Origin: JAGOEX01 sp964630905 | GTDB lineage: Bacteria > UBP6 > UBA1177 | Assembly (NCBI GenBank): GCA_964630905.1 | Contig: CAZVWR010000052.1 | Span: 1-23,698 of the forward strand | Direction of reading: 5' to 3' | Length of the DNA: 23,698 bases | Shown here: in pieces, positions 6,608 through 14,185 of the stretch | Layout: the number at the start of each line of letters is the position of its first letter | Position numbering within the stretch: position 1 is the first letter of the stretch | Program-made: the position numbers and the translations under genes | Notes under the pieces: generated by a model | Told to the model about the DNA's origin: nothing | The model's input: only the letters and a program-made list of their open reading frames with translations | The model's database searches: none

Positions 6608-7606
6608 GTGTCAGGAAGCAAACTCTTTCAGGAAGGCAGGTTGAATCAAAAGTTGCTGAGAAAAATATTATCCATTTTGATCACTGTCGTTTTTACTTTT
6701 GTTGTTCTCAATGGTTGTGCTGACAAAAAAGATCCTGACATTTACGACAACTATCCCGATGACTCAGAAAACAACGATGAAGGTGGTTGCGGCGTAATTC
6801 CGGATGAAAACGGACAGAAACCGGATGAAACACAAAATGATGATGATGCAGTTCAAACTCAGGATGAATTTGTTACTTATGATGAGGAATTTCTGCCTGA
6901 CAGTGATGAAGCGGCTGTAACAGAAACAGATATTGAGACCGAAGATGATATTCAAGATTCTGATATTGCTGATGATTCTGATGCAATTGCGGACACTTGC
7001 CCCGATGATATGGTTGGGAATGGAACTTTCTGTATTGACAAGTTTGAAGCATCAAAAAAAGATGCTACCGATATCTCTCACGGGTCTGACGAATCTGTTG
7101 CCGTTTCAAAAAAAGGGGTTCTGCCCTGGATGGTGAACCCGATGACTGCGGCTGATTATCAGAAATTCAAAACTGCCTGTACCGCTGCAGGAAAGAGGCT
7201 TTGCAGGGATGATGAGTGGATCTTTTCTTGTGAAGGGGCAGAAAAAACAAAGTACTCATGGGGCGGTACATATAATAGAGAAATATGTAACACGGTAGAC
7301 GCTTTCTGTGATGAACACTGCGAAACGAACTCAATTGCACCTGAAAACTGTCTTATGTCTGAAAACTGCGGATACAGTTATTACTGCTTCAATGTTGTAA
7401 AAACTGGCGATTTTCTTAACTGCATAAATCATTCCGGAGCATTTGACATAAACGGAAATGTGTGGGAAATAACCGACACCGGCTCTGCTTACAAAATAAG
7501 AGGCGGCGCTTTCAACTGCGGGAACCCTTCGAGCCGTCTTGAATGCGGATACAACGCAACATGGTCAGAGCTTTTTGCCGGATTCAGATGTTGTAAAGAC
7601 CGCTGA
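6608..7606 (+). CDS. Lipoprotein with acidic linker and C-terminal FGE-sulfatase-like domain
   Basis: A 332-aa exported lipoprotein. The signal peptide ends in lipobox L-N-G-C37. An Asp/Glu-rich low-complexity linker (about 40-135) follows, then a formylglycine-generating-enzyme/SUMF1-like C-type-lectin fold (about 140-332). That fold shows 'GNGTFCIDKFEAS', 'GKRLCRDDEW', 'YSWGGTYN', 'GAFDINGNVWE' and 'IRGGAFNCG...FAGFRCC'. Many bacterial members are non-catalytic binding or PvdO-like proteins. Here the second cysteine of the FGE copper site is not at its usual +5 spacing, so formylglycine activity is doubtful. At least ten further cysteines could form disulfides. GTG 6608 follows AAAGAGG by 7 nt. 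GTG 6569 lacks a ribosome site, and TTG 6641 after GGAAGGCAGG is an alternative giving a shorter n-region. The gene overlaps the convergent flavoprotein gene by 23 bp. Confidence 0.8.
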   Translation: MSGSKLFQEGRLNQKLLRKILSILITVVFTFVVLNGCADKKDPDIYDNYPDDSENNDEGGCGVIPDENGQKPDETQNDDDAVQTQDEFVTYDEEFLPDSDEAAVTETDIETEDDIQDSDIADDSDAIADTCPDDMVGNGTFCIDKFEASKKDATDISHGSDESVAVSKKGVLPWMVNPMTAADYQKFKTACTAAGKRLCRDDEWIFSCEGAEKTKYSWGGTYNREICNTVDAFCDEHCETNSIAPENCLMSENCGYSYYCFNVVKTGDFLNCINHSGAFDINGNVWEITDTGSAYKIRGGAFNCGNPSSRLECGYNATWSELFAGFRCCKDR

Positions 7607-8891
7607 CAGACTCAATTCCGTCAATTATTGCATCTTCCATTGCGGCATAAGTCCATTTGCCGTATCTGCCGGCAAGTTTTATTGAATTTTCAGCACACCA
7701 TTTTTCAATTCTTTTGAGATCTTCGAAATATTCTTTGTGGTATATGACATACCCGTTTTCAATTTTGCGGTAATCCATAAATTTGATATCGTTAATGCTT
7801 TTTATCATTTTCATTTCGAGCATAAGTTCTACACTTTTCTTTTTAAGCAGTTCAATTTCTGAAAAATCACCCTGATGAGTGTATTCGATATATGCTGAAC
7901 CGGTTCCGTCTGGAGCGAGTTTTGAATAGATATTGCTGAAAGAACCTATTCGGTAAGGCATAAACTTTTCTTCAGGAATGTAGAACCAGTGACCTGTGTG
8001 CCCCAATTTACAGTTGAATGCAACATTGAGATAACTTACCGATGCGATCTTCATTCTGTCTGATATTTCATTGTTCCATGATTTTGTCGAGCCGGTCTGA
8101 AGTTTGAGAAAATCTTTTAAAGGTATTGAATTTATTAGATTTTCGTACTTTATGATTTCTCCGTTTGAAAGCAGAATTGTCTTTTCATCACTATTCATTT
8201 CAACTGGATGGACATTGAACAGAAACTTTTCTTTTTCACATTTATCAAAAAGTCGTTTCGGCAACTCCCCTATTCCGCCGTTTCTTGGATATTTGAATGT
8301 TGCGTTGTAACCCACATTTTTCTGCTCAGGAGCAGTAACAGCACCTTCGATCACTTGATCCAGAGTAGGTTTAGGCACATAGTAATCGCACCAGTGACTT
8401 GCATAATCTTTTGGATGAACGGTATAAATTTTCGTATTGTAAGGGATCATGAAATGCTTTGAAATGCCTTCTCCCAGATATGCCATGCACCATTCATAGA
8501 AATTGTCGCCCGCTTTTGACTTGTCATTTTCATATTGAGCTTTTATAAAACCCAGAACGCACTCTTTAATGACATCTGCAGGAAGTCCGTAAGTGTTTGA
8601 CTGAAACGGATACTGTGTGAAAACATTGTGTGAAAAAACGAAAGTTTTGCGGACTATTTCAACAAATTCATCATTAAAAAGCATGTTGAAAAGGGCTTTT
8701 GTCCTCTTATCTTTCATGTGAAGCCAGTGGCCTGTCTGATCAAATGAAAATCCATCCTTCTGTTCAGTTGTGCAAAGACCGCCGGGATGATCACTTTTTT
8801 CAATTACAAGAAAATCCTTCCCTTTCAGATGATACGCCGCTGAAAGACCGGCAAGTCCCGCTCCGAGTATCAAAGTTCTGACATTTTTCAT
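7584..8891 (-). CDS. FAD-dependent oxidoreductase, UDP-galactopyranose mutase/protoporphyrinogen oxidase-like
   Basis: A 435-aa flavoprotein. The N-terminal dinucleotide-binding motif G-A-G-L-A-G (about residues 10-15, 'LILGAGLAGLSAAYHL') is followed by 'VIEKSDHPGGLC' (about 29-40). Next comes a UGM-like region with 'GHWLHM', 'YPFQSNTYGLP', 'FYEWCMAYLGEGISKHFMIP' (about 128-147) and 'YPRNGGIGELPKRL' (about 202-215), plus a C-terminal FAD-contact segment 'LAGRYGKWTYAAMEDAIIDG' (about 406-425). Family knowledge places such proteins among amine-oxidase-fold enzymes used in cell-envelope sugar or isoprenoid chemistry. The true substrate is unknown. ATG 8891 overlaps the symporter stop (ATGA), indicating coupled translation. 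The 3' end overlaps the opposite lipoprotein gene by 23 bp. Confidence 0.8.
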   Translation of the reverse strand: MKNVRTLILGAGLAGLSAAYHLKGKDFLVIEKSDHPGGLCTTEQKDGFSFDQTGHWLHMKDKRTKALFNMLFNDEFVEIVRKTFVFSHNVFTQYPFQSNTYGLPADVIKECVLGFIKAQYENDKSKAGDNFYEWCMAYLGEGISKHFMIPYNTKIYTVHPKDYASHWCDYYVPKPTLDQVIEGAVTAPEQKNVGYNATFKYPRNGGIGELPKRLFDKCEKEKFLFNVHPVEMNSDEKTILLSNGEIIKYENLINSIPLKDFLKLQTGSTKSWNNEISDRMKIASVSYLNVAFNCKLGHTGHWFYIPEEKFMPYRIGSFSNIYSKLAPDGTGSAYIEYTHQGDFSEIELLKKKSVELMLEMKMIKSINDIKFMDYRKIENGYVIYHKEYFEDLKRIEKWCAENSIKLAGRYGKWTYAAMEDAIIDGIESVSGLYNI

Positions 8892-10258
8892 GCCCTGTCT
8901 CCGGATGACTTTCTGATCTTTGCAAAGTAATCTTTCGTTTCAGAAACTACCACCGGAGAAAGGATCAGCAACGCAATAAGGTTGGGAACCGCCATCAAAC
9001 CGTTGAAAGTGTCAGAAAGCGACCATACAAAATCAAGTTTTGATATTGCACCTACAAATATCAGTGCCACAAAAACTGCTCTGTAGGGTTTAACAGACCT
9101 TTCCCCGAAAAGATATTCTATCGATTTTTCTCCGTAGTAGCACCATCCTAAAAGTGTGGAATAAGCAAAGAGTATAAGCCCGATAGTGACCACAATGTTC
9201 CCGCCTGTCATTCCCCATGAAAAAGCCGAAGCTGTCAGCTCTGACCCCGTCTTCCCGTCCTTCCAGAGACCTGACATGATTATAACCAGTCCTGTCATTG
9301 TGCAGACCACAAGTGTATCTATAAAAGTCTGTGTCATTGAAATAAGTGCCTGATGTACAGAATGATTTGTTTTGGCCGCTGCAGCTGCGATAGGGGCACT
9401 TCCAAGACCTGATTCATTTGAGAAAACGCCTCTTGCAACACCCATTCTTATCGTAAGCATTACTGTTGAACCCAGAAACCCGCCTGTAGCTGCTACCGGA
9501 GTGAAAGCATACTCGAAAATTATGGCAAAAGCTGAAGGGATCTCACCGATGTTAGATAAAATTATGAAAAGCGCATATCCGGTATAGAAAACGATCATTA
9601 CAGGAACAAGTACCGCTGTAACTTTTCCGATGCTTTTTATGCCTCCAAGAAGCACAAAAGCCGAAAACACCATAAGAACAACACCTGTAATCCAGCTTGA
9701 AATACCGAATGTACTCTGCATGGCGGCCGCGACTGAATTGGACTGAACCATGTTGCCTATTCCGAAAGTTGCGACAGCGGCAAAAACTGCAAAAAGAGTT
9801 CCCATCCATTTCCATCCAAGCCCTTTTGAAATGTAGTACATCGGTCCGCCGCACATTTGCCCGTTCTTATCTTTTTCCCTGTATTTGACCGCAAGCACTG
9901 CTTCAGCATATTTTGTCGCCATTCCGACAAGACCTGTCATCCACATCCAGAAAAGAGCACCCGGTCCACCTGCGGCTATCGCTGTTGCCACACCTGCAAT
10001 GTTTCCTGTGCCGACTGTTGCAGAAAGAGCTGTCATCAACGCCTGGAAATTGGATATGTCTCCATGCCCTTTCTCTTCATCTCCGATTTTGACGAATATC
10101 AGTTTCAGCGAATAAAACAGTTTGGAGAACTGAAGCCCTTTAAGGAAAATAGTGAGGTAAAGTCCGGTACCTACAAGAAAAACAAGCATAGGCGGACCCC
10201 ACGCAAGGGCACCCAGCTCAGAAACGCCTTTCTCAATAAAAACAAATATCTCTGTCAT
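8888..10258 (-). CDS. Alanine/glycine:cation symporter family (AGCS) protein
   Basis: A 456-aa inner-membrane amino-acid:Na+ symporter with roughly 11 hydrophobic helices. Family signatures are 'GDISNFQALMTALSATVGTGNIAGVATAI' spread over about 77-105, 'GGPGALFWMWMTGLVGMATKYAE' (about 107-129) and 'GGPMYYISKGLGWKW' (about 146-160). 'RMGVARGVFSNESGLGSAPIAAAAAKT' falls around 270-296. AGCS transporters take up alanine, glycine or sometimes serine. ATG 10258 is chosen because AGAGGTG lies 5 nt upstream and homologues begin near 'MTEIFVF'; a start 51 nt further upstream would run into the promoter. A flavoprotein gene follows with an ATGA overlap. The promoter at 10288-10316 is back-to-back with that of the lipoprotein gene. 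Confidence 0.95.
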   Translation of the reverse strand: MTEIFVFIEKGVSELGALAWGPPMLVFLVGTGLYLTIFLKGLQFSKLFYSLKLIFVKIGDEEKGHGDISNFQALMTALSATVGTGNIAGVATAIAAGGPGALFWMWMTGLVGMATKYAEAVLAVKYREKDKNGQMCGGPMYYISKGLGWKWMGTLFAVFAAVATFGIGNMVQSNSVAAAMQSTFGISSWITGVVLMVFSAFVLLGGIKSIGKVTAVLVPVMIVFYTGYALFIILSNIGEIPSAFAIIFEYAFTPVAATGGFLGSTVMLTIRMGVARGVFSNESGLGSAPIAAAAAKTNHSVHQALISMTQTFIDTLVVCTMTGLVIIMSGLWKDGKTGSELTASAFSWGMTGGNIVVTIGLILFAYSTLLGWCYYGEKSIEYLFGERSVKPYRAVFVALIFVGAISKLDFVWSLSDTFNGLMAVPNLIALLILSPVVVSETKDYFAKIRKSSGDRA

Positions 10259-10287
10259 TTTACACCTCTGAACAGTAAGTACGGTGA

Positions 10288-10316
10288 AATATACAATACT
10301 ACACTCCATCTTGCAA
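10288..10316 (-). promoter_or_regulatory. Candidate promoter of the AGCS symporter operon
   Basis: On the minus strand, TTGCAA (10316-10311), a 17-nt spacer and TATATT (10293-10288), about 30 nt before the ATG at 10258. The -35 hexamer is its own reverse complement and also serves as the -35 of the opposite promoter. Confidence 0.55.
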
Positions 10317-10338
10317 ATTTTAAGGGTTCTGATATAAT
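10311..10338 (+). promoter_or_regulatory. Promoter of the SGDPIM lipoprotein-ankyrin operon
   Basis: TTGCAA (10311-10316), a 16-nt spacer and a perfect TATAAT (10333-10338), 36 nt before the ATG at 10375. CGGAGGGG 6 nt before that ATG is the ribosome site. It shares the -35 with the divergent symporter promoter. Confidence 0.65.
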
Positions 10339-10374
10339 TTCCCGTTTTATTTCTTTATTCTCGGAGGGGATGTT

Positions 10375-11532
10375 ATGAAAAGGTCACTGATTGCAATCAT
10401 TTCAGTTTTAATGTTTGTGTTTTTATCATGCGGAGAATCAAGCACTGGAAAAAATGATTATGACAAAATAACAAAAAAACTTATTAAAGCGACAGAAGGC
10501 GGAACGATCGAATCGGCTGACGGTCTTGCAAAACTATCTATTCCCGCAGACGCTCTCGAATCAGATATAGAAATAACAATCCAGAAAAAAGATCCTTCAA
10601 AATATCCTGATCAGGAATACCTCGGAAGTAATATCTATGATTTCGGGCCTGATGGTCTTCAGTTTAAGAAAAATGCCACACTCACTTTGAAAACTACTAA
10701 AAACAAAGTTTCAGGACAGATAATAACTGTTGCAGTTTTTAAGGAAGACAAGTGGGTTTATGAAGGAAGCGGTTTTGAGTCATCAGGTGATCCGATCATG
10801 TCAGGCGACCCGATCATGTCAGGTGATCCTATTATGAGTGGAGACCCGATCATGTCGGAAGTAGGCCACTTCTCAGAATTTTCAGTAATGATATTTGATG
10901 AAAAGGACATTACCGATGAAGATAATCATATAGATGACATACCTAGACCGGACGAAGAGACAGGTGACACTGAAGTTGAAGACACCGAAATTACAGACAC
11001 AGAAGTAACCGATGATGAAACTACTGATGATATAAGACCCGATGAAGATGTCTCTCCGAAAAATCCGGATGATCTTCTTGGAGAGTGGGATTTCCCGAAT
11101 GCTACCCATGTTTCCGTTATGAAAAACGAAGAAGCAGGTAGCGGATACATGCTTGACATCAGCATCAATGATTATACCGAGTTTTATATGGCTCACGGGG
11201 ACGAGAACAGCTTTGTAGGATACACTTTCACAGGTCAGTTCAGCATCTGGGTTGAAGATGTTGAACAGACGGGGAACATGACTGCTGTATTCACATTAAA
11301 TACTGATGAAACTCTTGATGTTGAGCTTAACGGTGATGCACCGATGGGACAGAAAACACTCACAGGCGGAACAAAACCTGAGCCATACTGCGGTGACTAC
11401 ATGGTCAACGGAGAAGAAGTGTGTGACACCAATGGAATGGAGTGCAATTTAATTCCGGAAAAATCATACACAACTGGTTATGCAAACTGCAACTCGGACT
11501 GCACCGGATATGATGAATCGGGATGTGCCTAA
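10375..11532 (+). CDS. Lipoprotein with ZU5-like domain, SGDPIM repeats and Cys-rich C-terminus
   Basis: A 385-aa exported lipoprotein. The signal peptide ends F-L-S-C19, a slightly atypical lipobox with Phe at -3. Residues 38-160 read like a ZU5/IPT-type β domain ('GGTIESADGLAKLSIPADAL', then 'LGSNIYDFGPDGLQF'). Four tandem SGDPIM units (about 137-160) interrupt it just before its closing strand 'VGHFSEFSVMIF'. An acidic Thr-rich linker follows (about 175-232, DTEVEDTEITDTEVTDDE). A lipocalin-size β domain (about 238-335) comes next. A C-terminal Cys-rich module 'YCGDYMVNGEEVCD...NCNSDC' resembles the CGDG-VNGGEECD repeats of myxobacterial surface proteins. It probably acts at the outer surface or periplasm; its function is unknown. 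It is the first gene of a two-gene operon, with the ankyrin gene 10 nt downstream. Confidence 0.8.
   Translation: MKRSLIAIISVLMFVFLSCGESSTGKNDYDKITKKLIKATEGGTIESADGLAKLSIPADALESDIEITIQKKDPSKYPDQEYLGSNIYDFGPDGLQFKKNATLTLKTTKNKVSGQIITVAVFKEDKWVYEGSGFESSGDPIMSGDPIMSGDPIMSGDPIMSEVGHFSEFSVMIFDEKDITDEDNHIDDIPRPDEETGDTEVEDTEITDTEVTDDETTDDIRPDEDVSPKNPDDLLGEWDFPNATHVSVMKNEEAGSGYMLDISINDYTEFYMAHGDENSFVGYTFTGQFSIWVEDVEQTGNMTAVFTLNTDETLDVELNGDAPMGQKTLTGGTKPEPYCGDYMVNGEEVCDTNGMECNLIPEKSYTTGYANCNSDCTGYDESGCA
10783..10854 (+). repeat. Four 18-bp in-frame tandem repeats (SGDPIM)
   Basis: Units start at 10783, 10801, 10819 and 10837. All four encode Ser-Gly-Asp-Pro-Ile-Met but differ at synonymous sites (GGT/GGC/GGA, GAT/GAC, CCG/CCT, ATC/ATT, TCA/AGT). 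The peptide is therefore more conserved than the DNA, which argues for selection and not a very recent slippage event. Confidence 0.97.
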
Positions 11533-11542
11533 CAGGTAAAGC

Positions 11543-12661
11543 GTGAAAAGAGTTTTTTTTCTTATAATCCTTACATCTTTTATAATATCTGCAGGTGAAA
11601 TTGACATTGAATTCTCTGCCGCGATCCAGGCGGGAAACTGTGCTGCGGCATCAGAGGCACTGAAAAAAGGGGCTGATATAAACTATGTTGATGAAGAGTG
11701 GCCCTTATTTGTTACCGCTGTAACTTCAAACGATGTTCAGATGGTCCGTTTCTTTCTTAATAACGGGGTAAACACTGAGCTCAAAGGCCCCGACGGAAAA
11801 ACAGCACTTATGCATGCACTGTCGCTAAAGAATGCTGAAATTACCGCCCTGTTGGTAAAATCAGGTGCCGATCTGAAAGCAAAAGATCCATCCAACAAGA
11901 ATATAATGATGTATGCCGCAGAAGGTAACAGTCCGGAATTATTAAAGCTTCTTCTTGACATGGGTTTTGACAGAAAAGTTAAGTCCAAAGCAGATAAAAC
12001 AGCTCTTGACTATGCCGTTGATGCAAGGGCGGCGGAATGTTCAAGGATCTTGAGCAAACTTGACACACTTCCGATGGATTTCATTGAAGCAGTTGAAAAA
12101 GGTGATGTAAATCTTACAAAAAAACTTGTTGGTGACGGGGCTGACATCAACACAAAAGACAGGAACAATAAGGCGGCAATACTTGTTGCAATCGAAAAAG
12201 GGCATGAGAACATTGTGAGATTTCTTCTTGAAAAAGGGGCTGACCCGAACGGAAGTTATTTTAAAAGTAAGGATGCAACCCTTTTTGTATTTGCCATGCA
12301 TAACGGCAGATTTGCGGAAGCGGTTCATCTTCTCAGGGCAGGTGCTACAGCTAATTTCAACCACCGGTACAAGGATGGAAAAACCGCTTTGATGCTCGCA
12401 ATAACAAATAACAACCCTTCCCTGATAAATCTGCTCATTGACAAAAAGCAGAACATTGACACAACAGACTCTTTCGGCAACACAGCACTGATGTTCGCCG
12501 CTGAAGCAAATATGTTCTCGGTCGTATCAAAGCTTCTTGAAAAAGGGGCTGATCCCACGATCAGGCAGGTAGAAGGGAAAACTGCTTCAGACATAGCAAA
12601 AGCGAAAGGACATCTACAGATATCCAATATGCTTGCTCAAGCTGAAAAAAAGTGGATCTGA
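11543..12661 (+). CDS. Exported ankyrin-repeat protein
   Basis: A 372-aa protein with a Sec signal peptide (about residues 1-18, KRVFFLIILTSFIISAGE) followed by about eleven ankyrin repeats. The pattern is in two blocks: five repeats (about 22-155, with 'DGKTALMHALSLKNAEITALLVKSGADLK') and six more (about 175-368, with 'FGNTALMFAAEANMFSVVSKLLEKGADPT'). A degenerate non-repeat junction near 155-175 (LSKLDTLPMDF) separates them. Ankyrin solenoids bind proteins, so this is most likely a periplasmic interaction scaffold; the partner is unknown. It starts with GTG 11543, 10 nt after the lipoprotein stop, with a weak AGGTAA ribosome site. This implies cotranscription and perhaps partnership with that lipoprotein. 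It ends 9 bp from the convergent membrane-protein gene. Confidence 0.88.
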   Translation: MKRVFFLIILTSFIISAGEIDIEFSAAIQAGNCAAASEALKKGADINYVDEEWPLFVTAVTSNDVQMVRFFLNNGVNTELKGPDGKTALMHALSLKNAEITALLVKSGADLKAKDPSNKNIMMYAAEGNSPELLKLLLDMGFDRKVKSKADKTALDYAVDARAAECSRILSKLDTLPMDFIEAVEKGDVNLTKKLVGDGADINTKDRNNKAAILVAIEKGHENIVRFLLEKGADPNGSYFKSKDATLFVFAMHNGRFAEAVHLLRAGATANFNHRYKDGKTALMLAITNNNPSLINLLIDKKQNIDTTDSFGNTALMFAAEANMFSVVSKLLEKGADPTIRQVEGKTASDIAKAKGHLQISNMLAQAEKKWI

Positions 12662-12670
12662 TCTGATATG

Positions 12671-13162
12671 TTATCTTCCTGTCAGAAATTTTGAAACTTC
12701 TTCGAATTTTGATGTTCCGATCAGAAGTCGCTTTCCATCAAAGAATTCGATCTGTATTCCCATATTTCCTTTTACATTAAGTGCTTTATTTTTGCCAATA
12801 CCTCTTATGCCCCATCCGCCGTATTCGAGCAACGGCTTGTATTTTCTGACAAAACAGTTTGAAATTGTTTCCCAGCCGTAATGTCGAAACGAAAGGTGAA
12901 AAGGGAAAAATTTCACATGAATCCCGGCATCATCAATAATTGTATCCAGCCTTAAAAGAAGAAAAAGGACTGTAATTAAAAAGACAATTGTGACAGCGAT
13001 TATTATCTGGGAATTTATCTGCGGCTCTTTTCCCGACTGGATCTGGGAAAACAGATGTTTCCCCACAGCAAATAAATACATTAAGTCCATCCCTATCACA
13101 ACGAGCCAAAGCCACCACTGCGTAAACCGCTGACTTTCCTGAAAAACAACCCCTTTTTTCAT
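12671..13162 (-). CDS. Two-TM membrane protein, DUF6141-like
   Basis: A 163-aa inner-membrane protein. After the start 'MKKGVVFQESQRFTQWWLWL' there are two hydrophobic helices (about 15-35 and 52-72), then a cytoplasmic β-rich segment. That segment has 'LDTIIDDAGIHVKFFPFH', 'WETISNCFVRKYKPLLEYGGWGIRG', a GNMGIQIEF strand and 'KRLLIGTSKFEEV'. This layout recalls small PH-like membrane proteins grouped in my memory under DUF6141; the accession is uncertain. ATG 13162 is preferred because GGAG lies 7 nt upstream. A TTG at 13225 is in frame but lacks a ribosome site and would add 21 residues before the conserved start. It is a single-gene unit between a convergent ankyrin gene and the divergent glyQ operon. 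Its function is unknown. Confidence 0.7.
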   Translation of the reverse strand: MKKGVVFQESQRFTQWWLWLVVIGMDLMYLFAVGKHLFSQIQSGKEPQINSQIIIAVTIVFLITVLFLLLRLDTIIDDAGIHVKFFPFHLSFRHYGWETISNCFVRKYKPLLEYGGWGIRGIGKNKALNVKGNMGIQIEFFDGKRLLIGTSKFEEVSKFLTGR

Positions 13163-13262
13163 ATATCGCTCCAAAAATGAATCAAACAACTCGACAAAGA
13201 TTATCCGTTTTTCAATCTGAATCAATTTTTAATCAACTGGCGATTTTTATCACCTGACATTT

Positions 13263-13290
13263 TTGACTTGAACATTAAATGTGATATATT
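13263..13290 (+). promoter_or_regulatory. Promoter of the glyQ-glyS-ppdK operon
   Basis: TTGACT (13263-13268), a 16-nt spacer and TATATT (13285-13290), giving an expected transcript start near 13297. The leader to glyQ ATG 13319 is therefore only about 22 nt, too short for a T-box or glycine riboswitch. Confidence 0.65.
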
Positions 13291-13318
13291 CTCCCGCGAC
13301 TTTTTTATGGGGGGAAAA

Positions 13319-14185
13319 ATGAAGGGAATCACCTTTCAGGAAATGATTTTCCGGCTTCAGAGATTCTGGACGGAAAAGGGCTGTATCCTTGTTCAGCCGT
13401 GGGACATTGAGATGGGTGCGGGAACTTTTCATCCTGCAACATTCTTTTATGCGCTTAACCCTGCAAACATCAGCTCTGTCTATGTTCAGCCGTCAAGAAG
13501 ACCGACAGACGGCAGATACGGCGAAAGCCCGAACAGAATGCAGCGGTTCTATCAGCTTCAGGTGCTTGTCAAACCGAGTCCTGAAAACGCTCAGCAGTTG
13601 TATCTTGATAGCTTGAAAGTGATCGGAATTGATCCGAAAGATCACGACATCCGCTTTGTAGAGGACGATTGGGAAAGTCCTACTCTCGGTGCGTGGGGTC
13701 TTGGATGGGAAGTATGGCTTGACGGAATGGAGATAAGCCAGTTCACATATTTTCAGCAGGTGGGCGGCATTGATCTTCACCCCGTTCCTGTTGAATACAC
13801 TTACGGACTTGAACGGATCTGCATGTATTTACAGGATGTTGACAATGTTTATGACCTCAAATGGAATGACCGGATAACTTACGGCGACATTCATAAAATG
13901 GATGAGGTTGAGTTCTCACATTTTAATTTCAAGGAAGCACCGGTTGAAGATTTTTTCCATTCCTTTGATAAATATGAAAAGATCAGCAGGGAACTTCTTG
14001 AAAAATCACTCCCCCGTCCCGCATATGAATTCTGTATAAAAGCAAGTCATGCGTTCAATATTCTTGATGCAAGAAGCGCAATTTCAGTAACGGAAAGACA
14101 ACGGTATATCACAAGAATAAGGGATCTCGCCTGTGCAATAGCCGGAAAATATGCCGAAAGTTTCACTAATGTCGGAGGAAAATGA
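13319..14185 (+). CDS. glyQ: Glycyl-tRNA synthetase alpha subunit
   Basis: A 288-aa class II synthetase alpha subunit of the bacterial α2β2 enzyme. It carries the aminoacylation active site that joins glycine to tRNA-Gly. The N-terminus 'TFQEMIFRLQRFWTEKGC' and the blocks 'EMGAGTFHPATFFYAL', 'YVQPSRRPTDGRYGESPNR' and 'WEVWLDGMEISQFTYFQQ' are diagnostic of GlyQ. ATG 13319 follows GGGGGGA by 5 nt; in-frame codons further upstream overlap the promoter. The stop overlaps the first possible glyS ATG (ATGA), so the two subunits are translationally coupled. Confidence 0.98.
   Translation: MKGITFQEMIFRLQRFWTEKGCILVQPWDIEMGAGTFHPATFFYALNPANISSVYVQPSRRPTDGRYGESPNRMQRFYQLQVLVKPSPENAQQLYLDSLKVIGIDPKDHDIRFVEDDWESPTLGAWGLGWEVWLDGMEISQFTYFQQVGGIDLHPVPVEYTYGLERICMYLQDVDNVYDLKWNDRITYGDIHKMDEVEFSHFNFKEAPVEDFFHSFDKYEKISRELLEKSLPRPAYEFCIKASHAFNILDARSAISVTERQRYITRIRDLACAIAGKYAESFTNVGGK

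Noticed and set aside
9857..10378. A 173-codon plus-strand frame across the symporter 5' end and the divergent promoters
   Set aside because: It runs antisense through the conserved AGCS N-terminus and then through both promoters; the composition is not protein-like.
10783..10854. CRISPR-like array
   Set aside because: The units are contiguous, without spacers, in frame and differ at silent sites; they encode a peptide repeat.
12661..12671. Terminator between the convergent ankyrin and two-TM genes
   Set aside because: The gap is 9 bp and no stable hairpin with a U-run can be drawn there.
13225..13318. T-box or glycine riboswitch ahead of glyQ
   Set aside because: The predicted leader is about 22 nt, far too short, and no T-box core sequence or paired glycine aptamer is visible.
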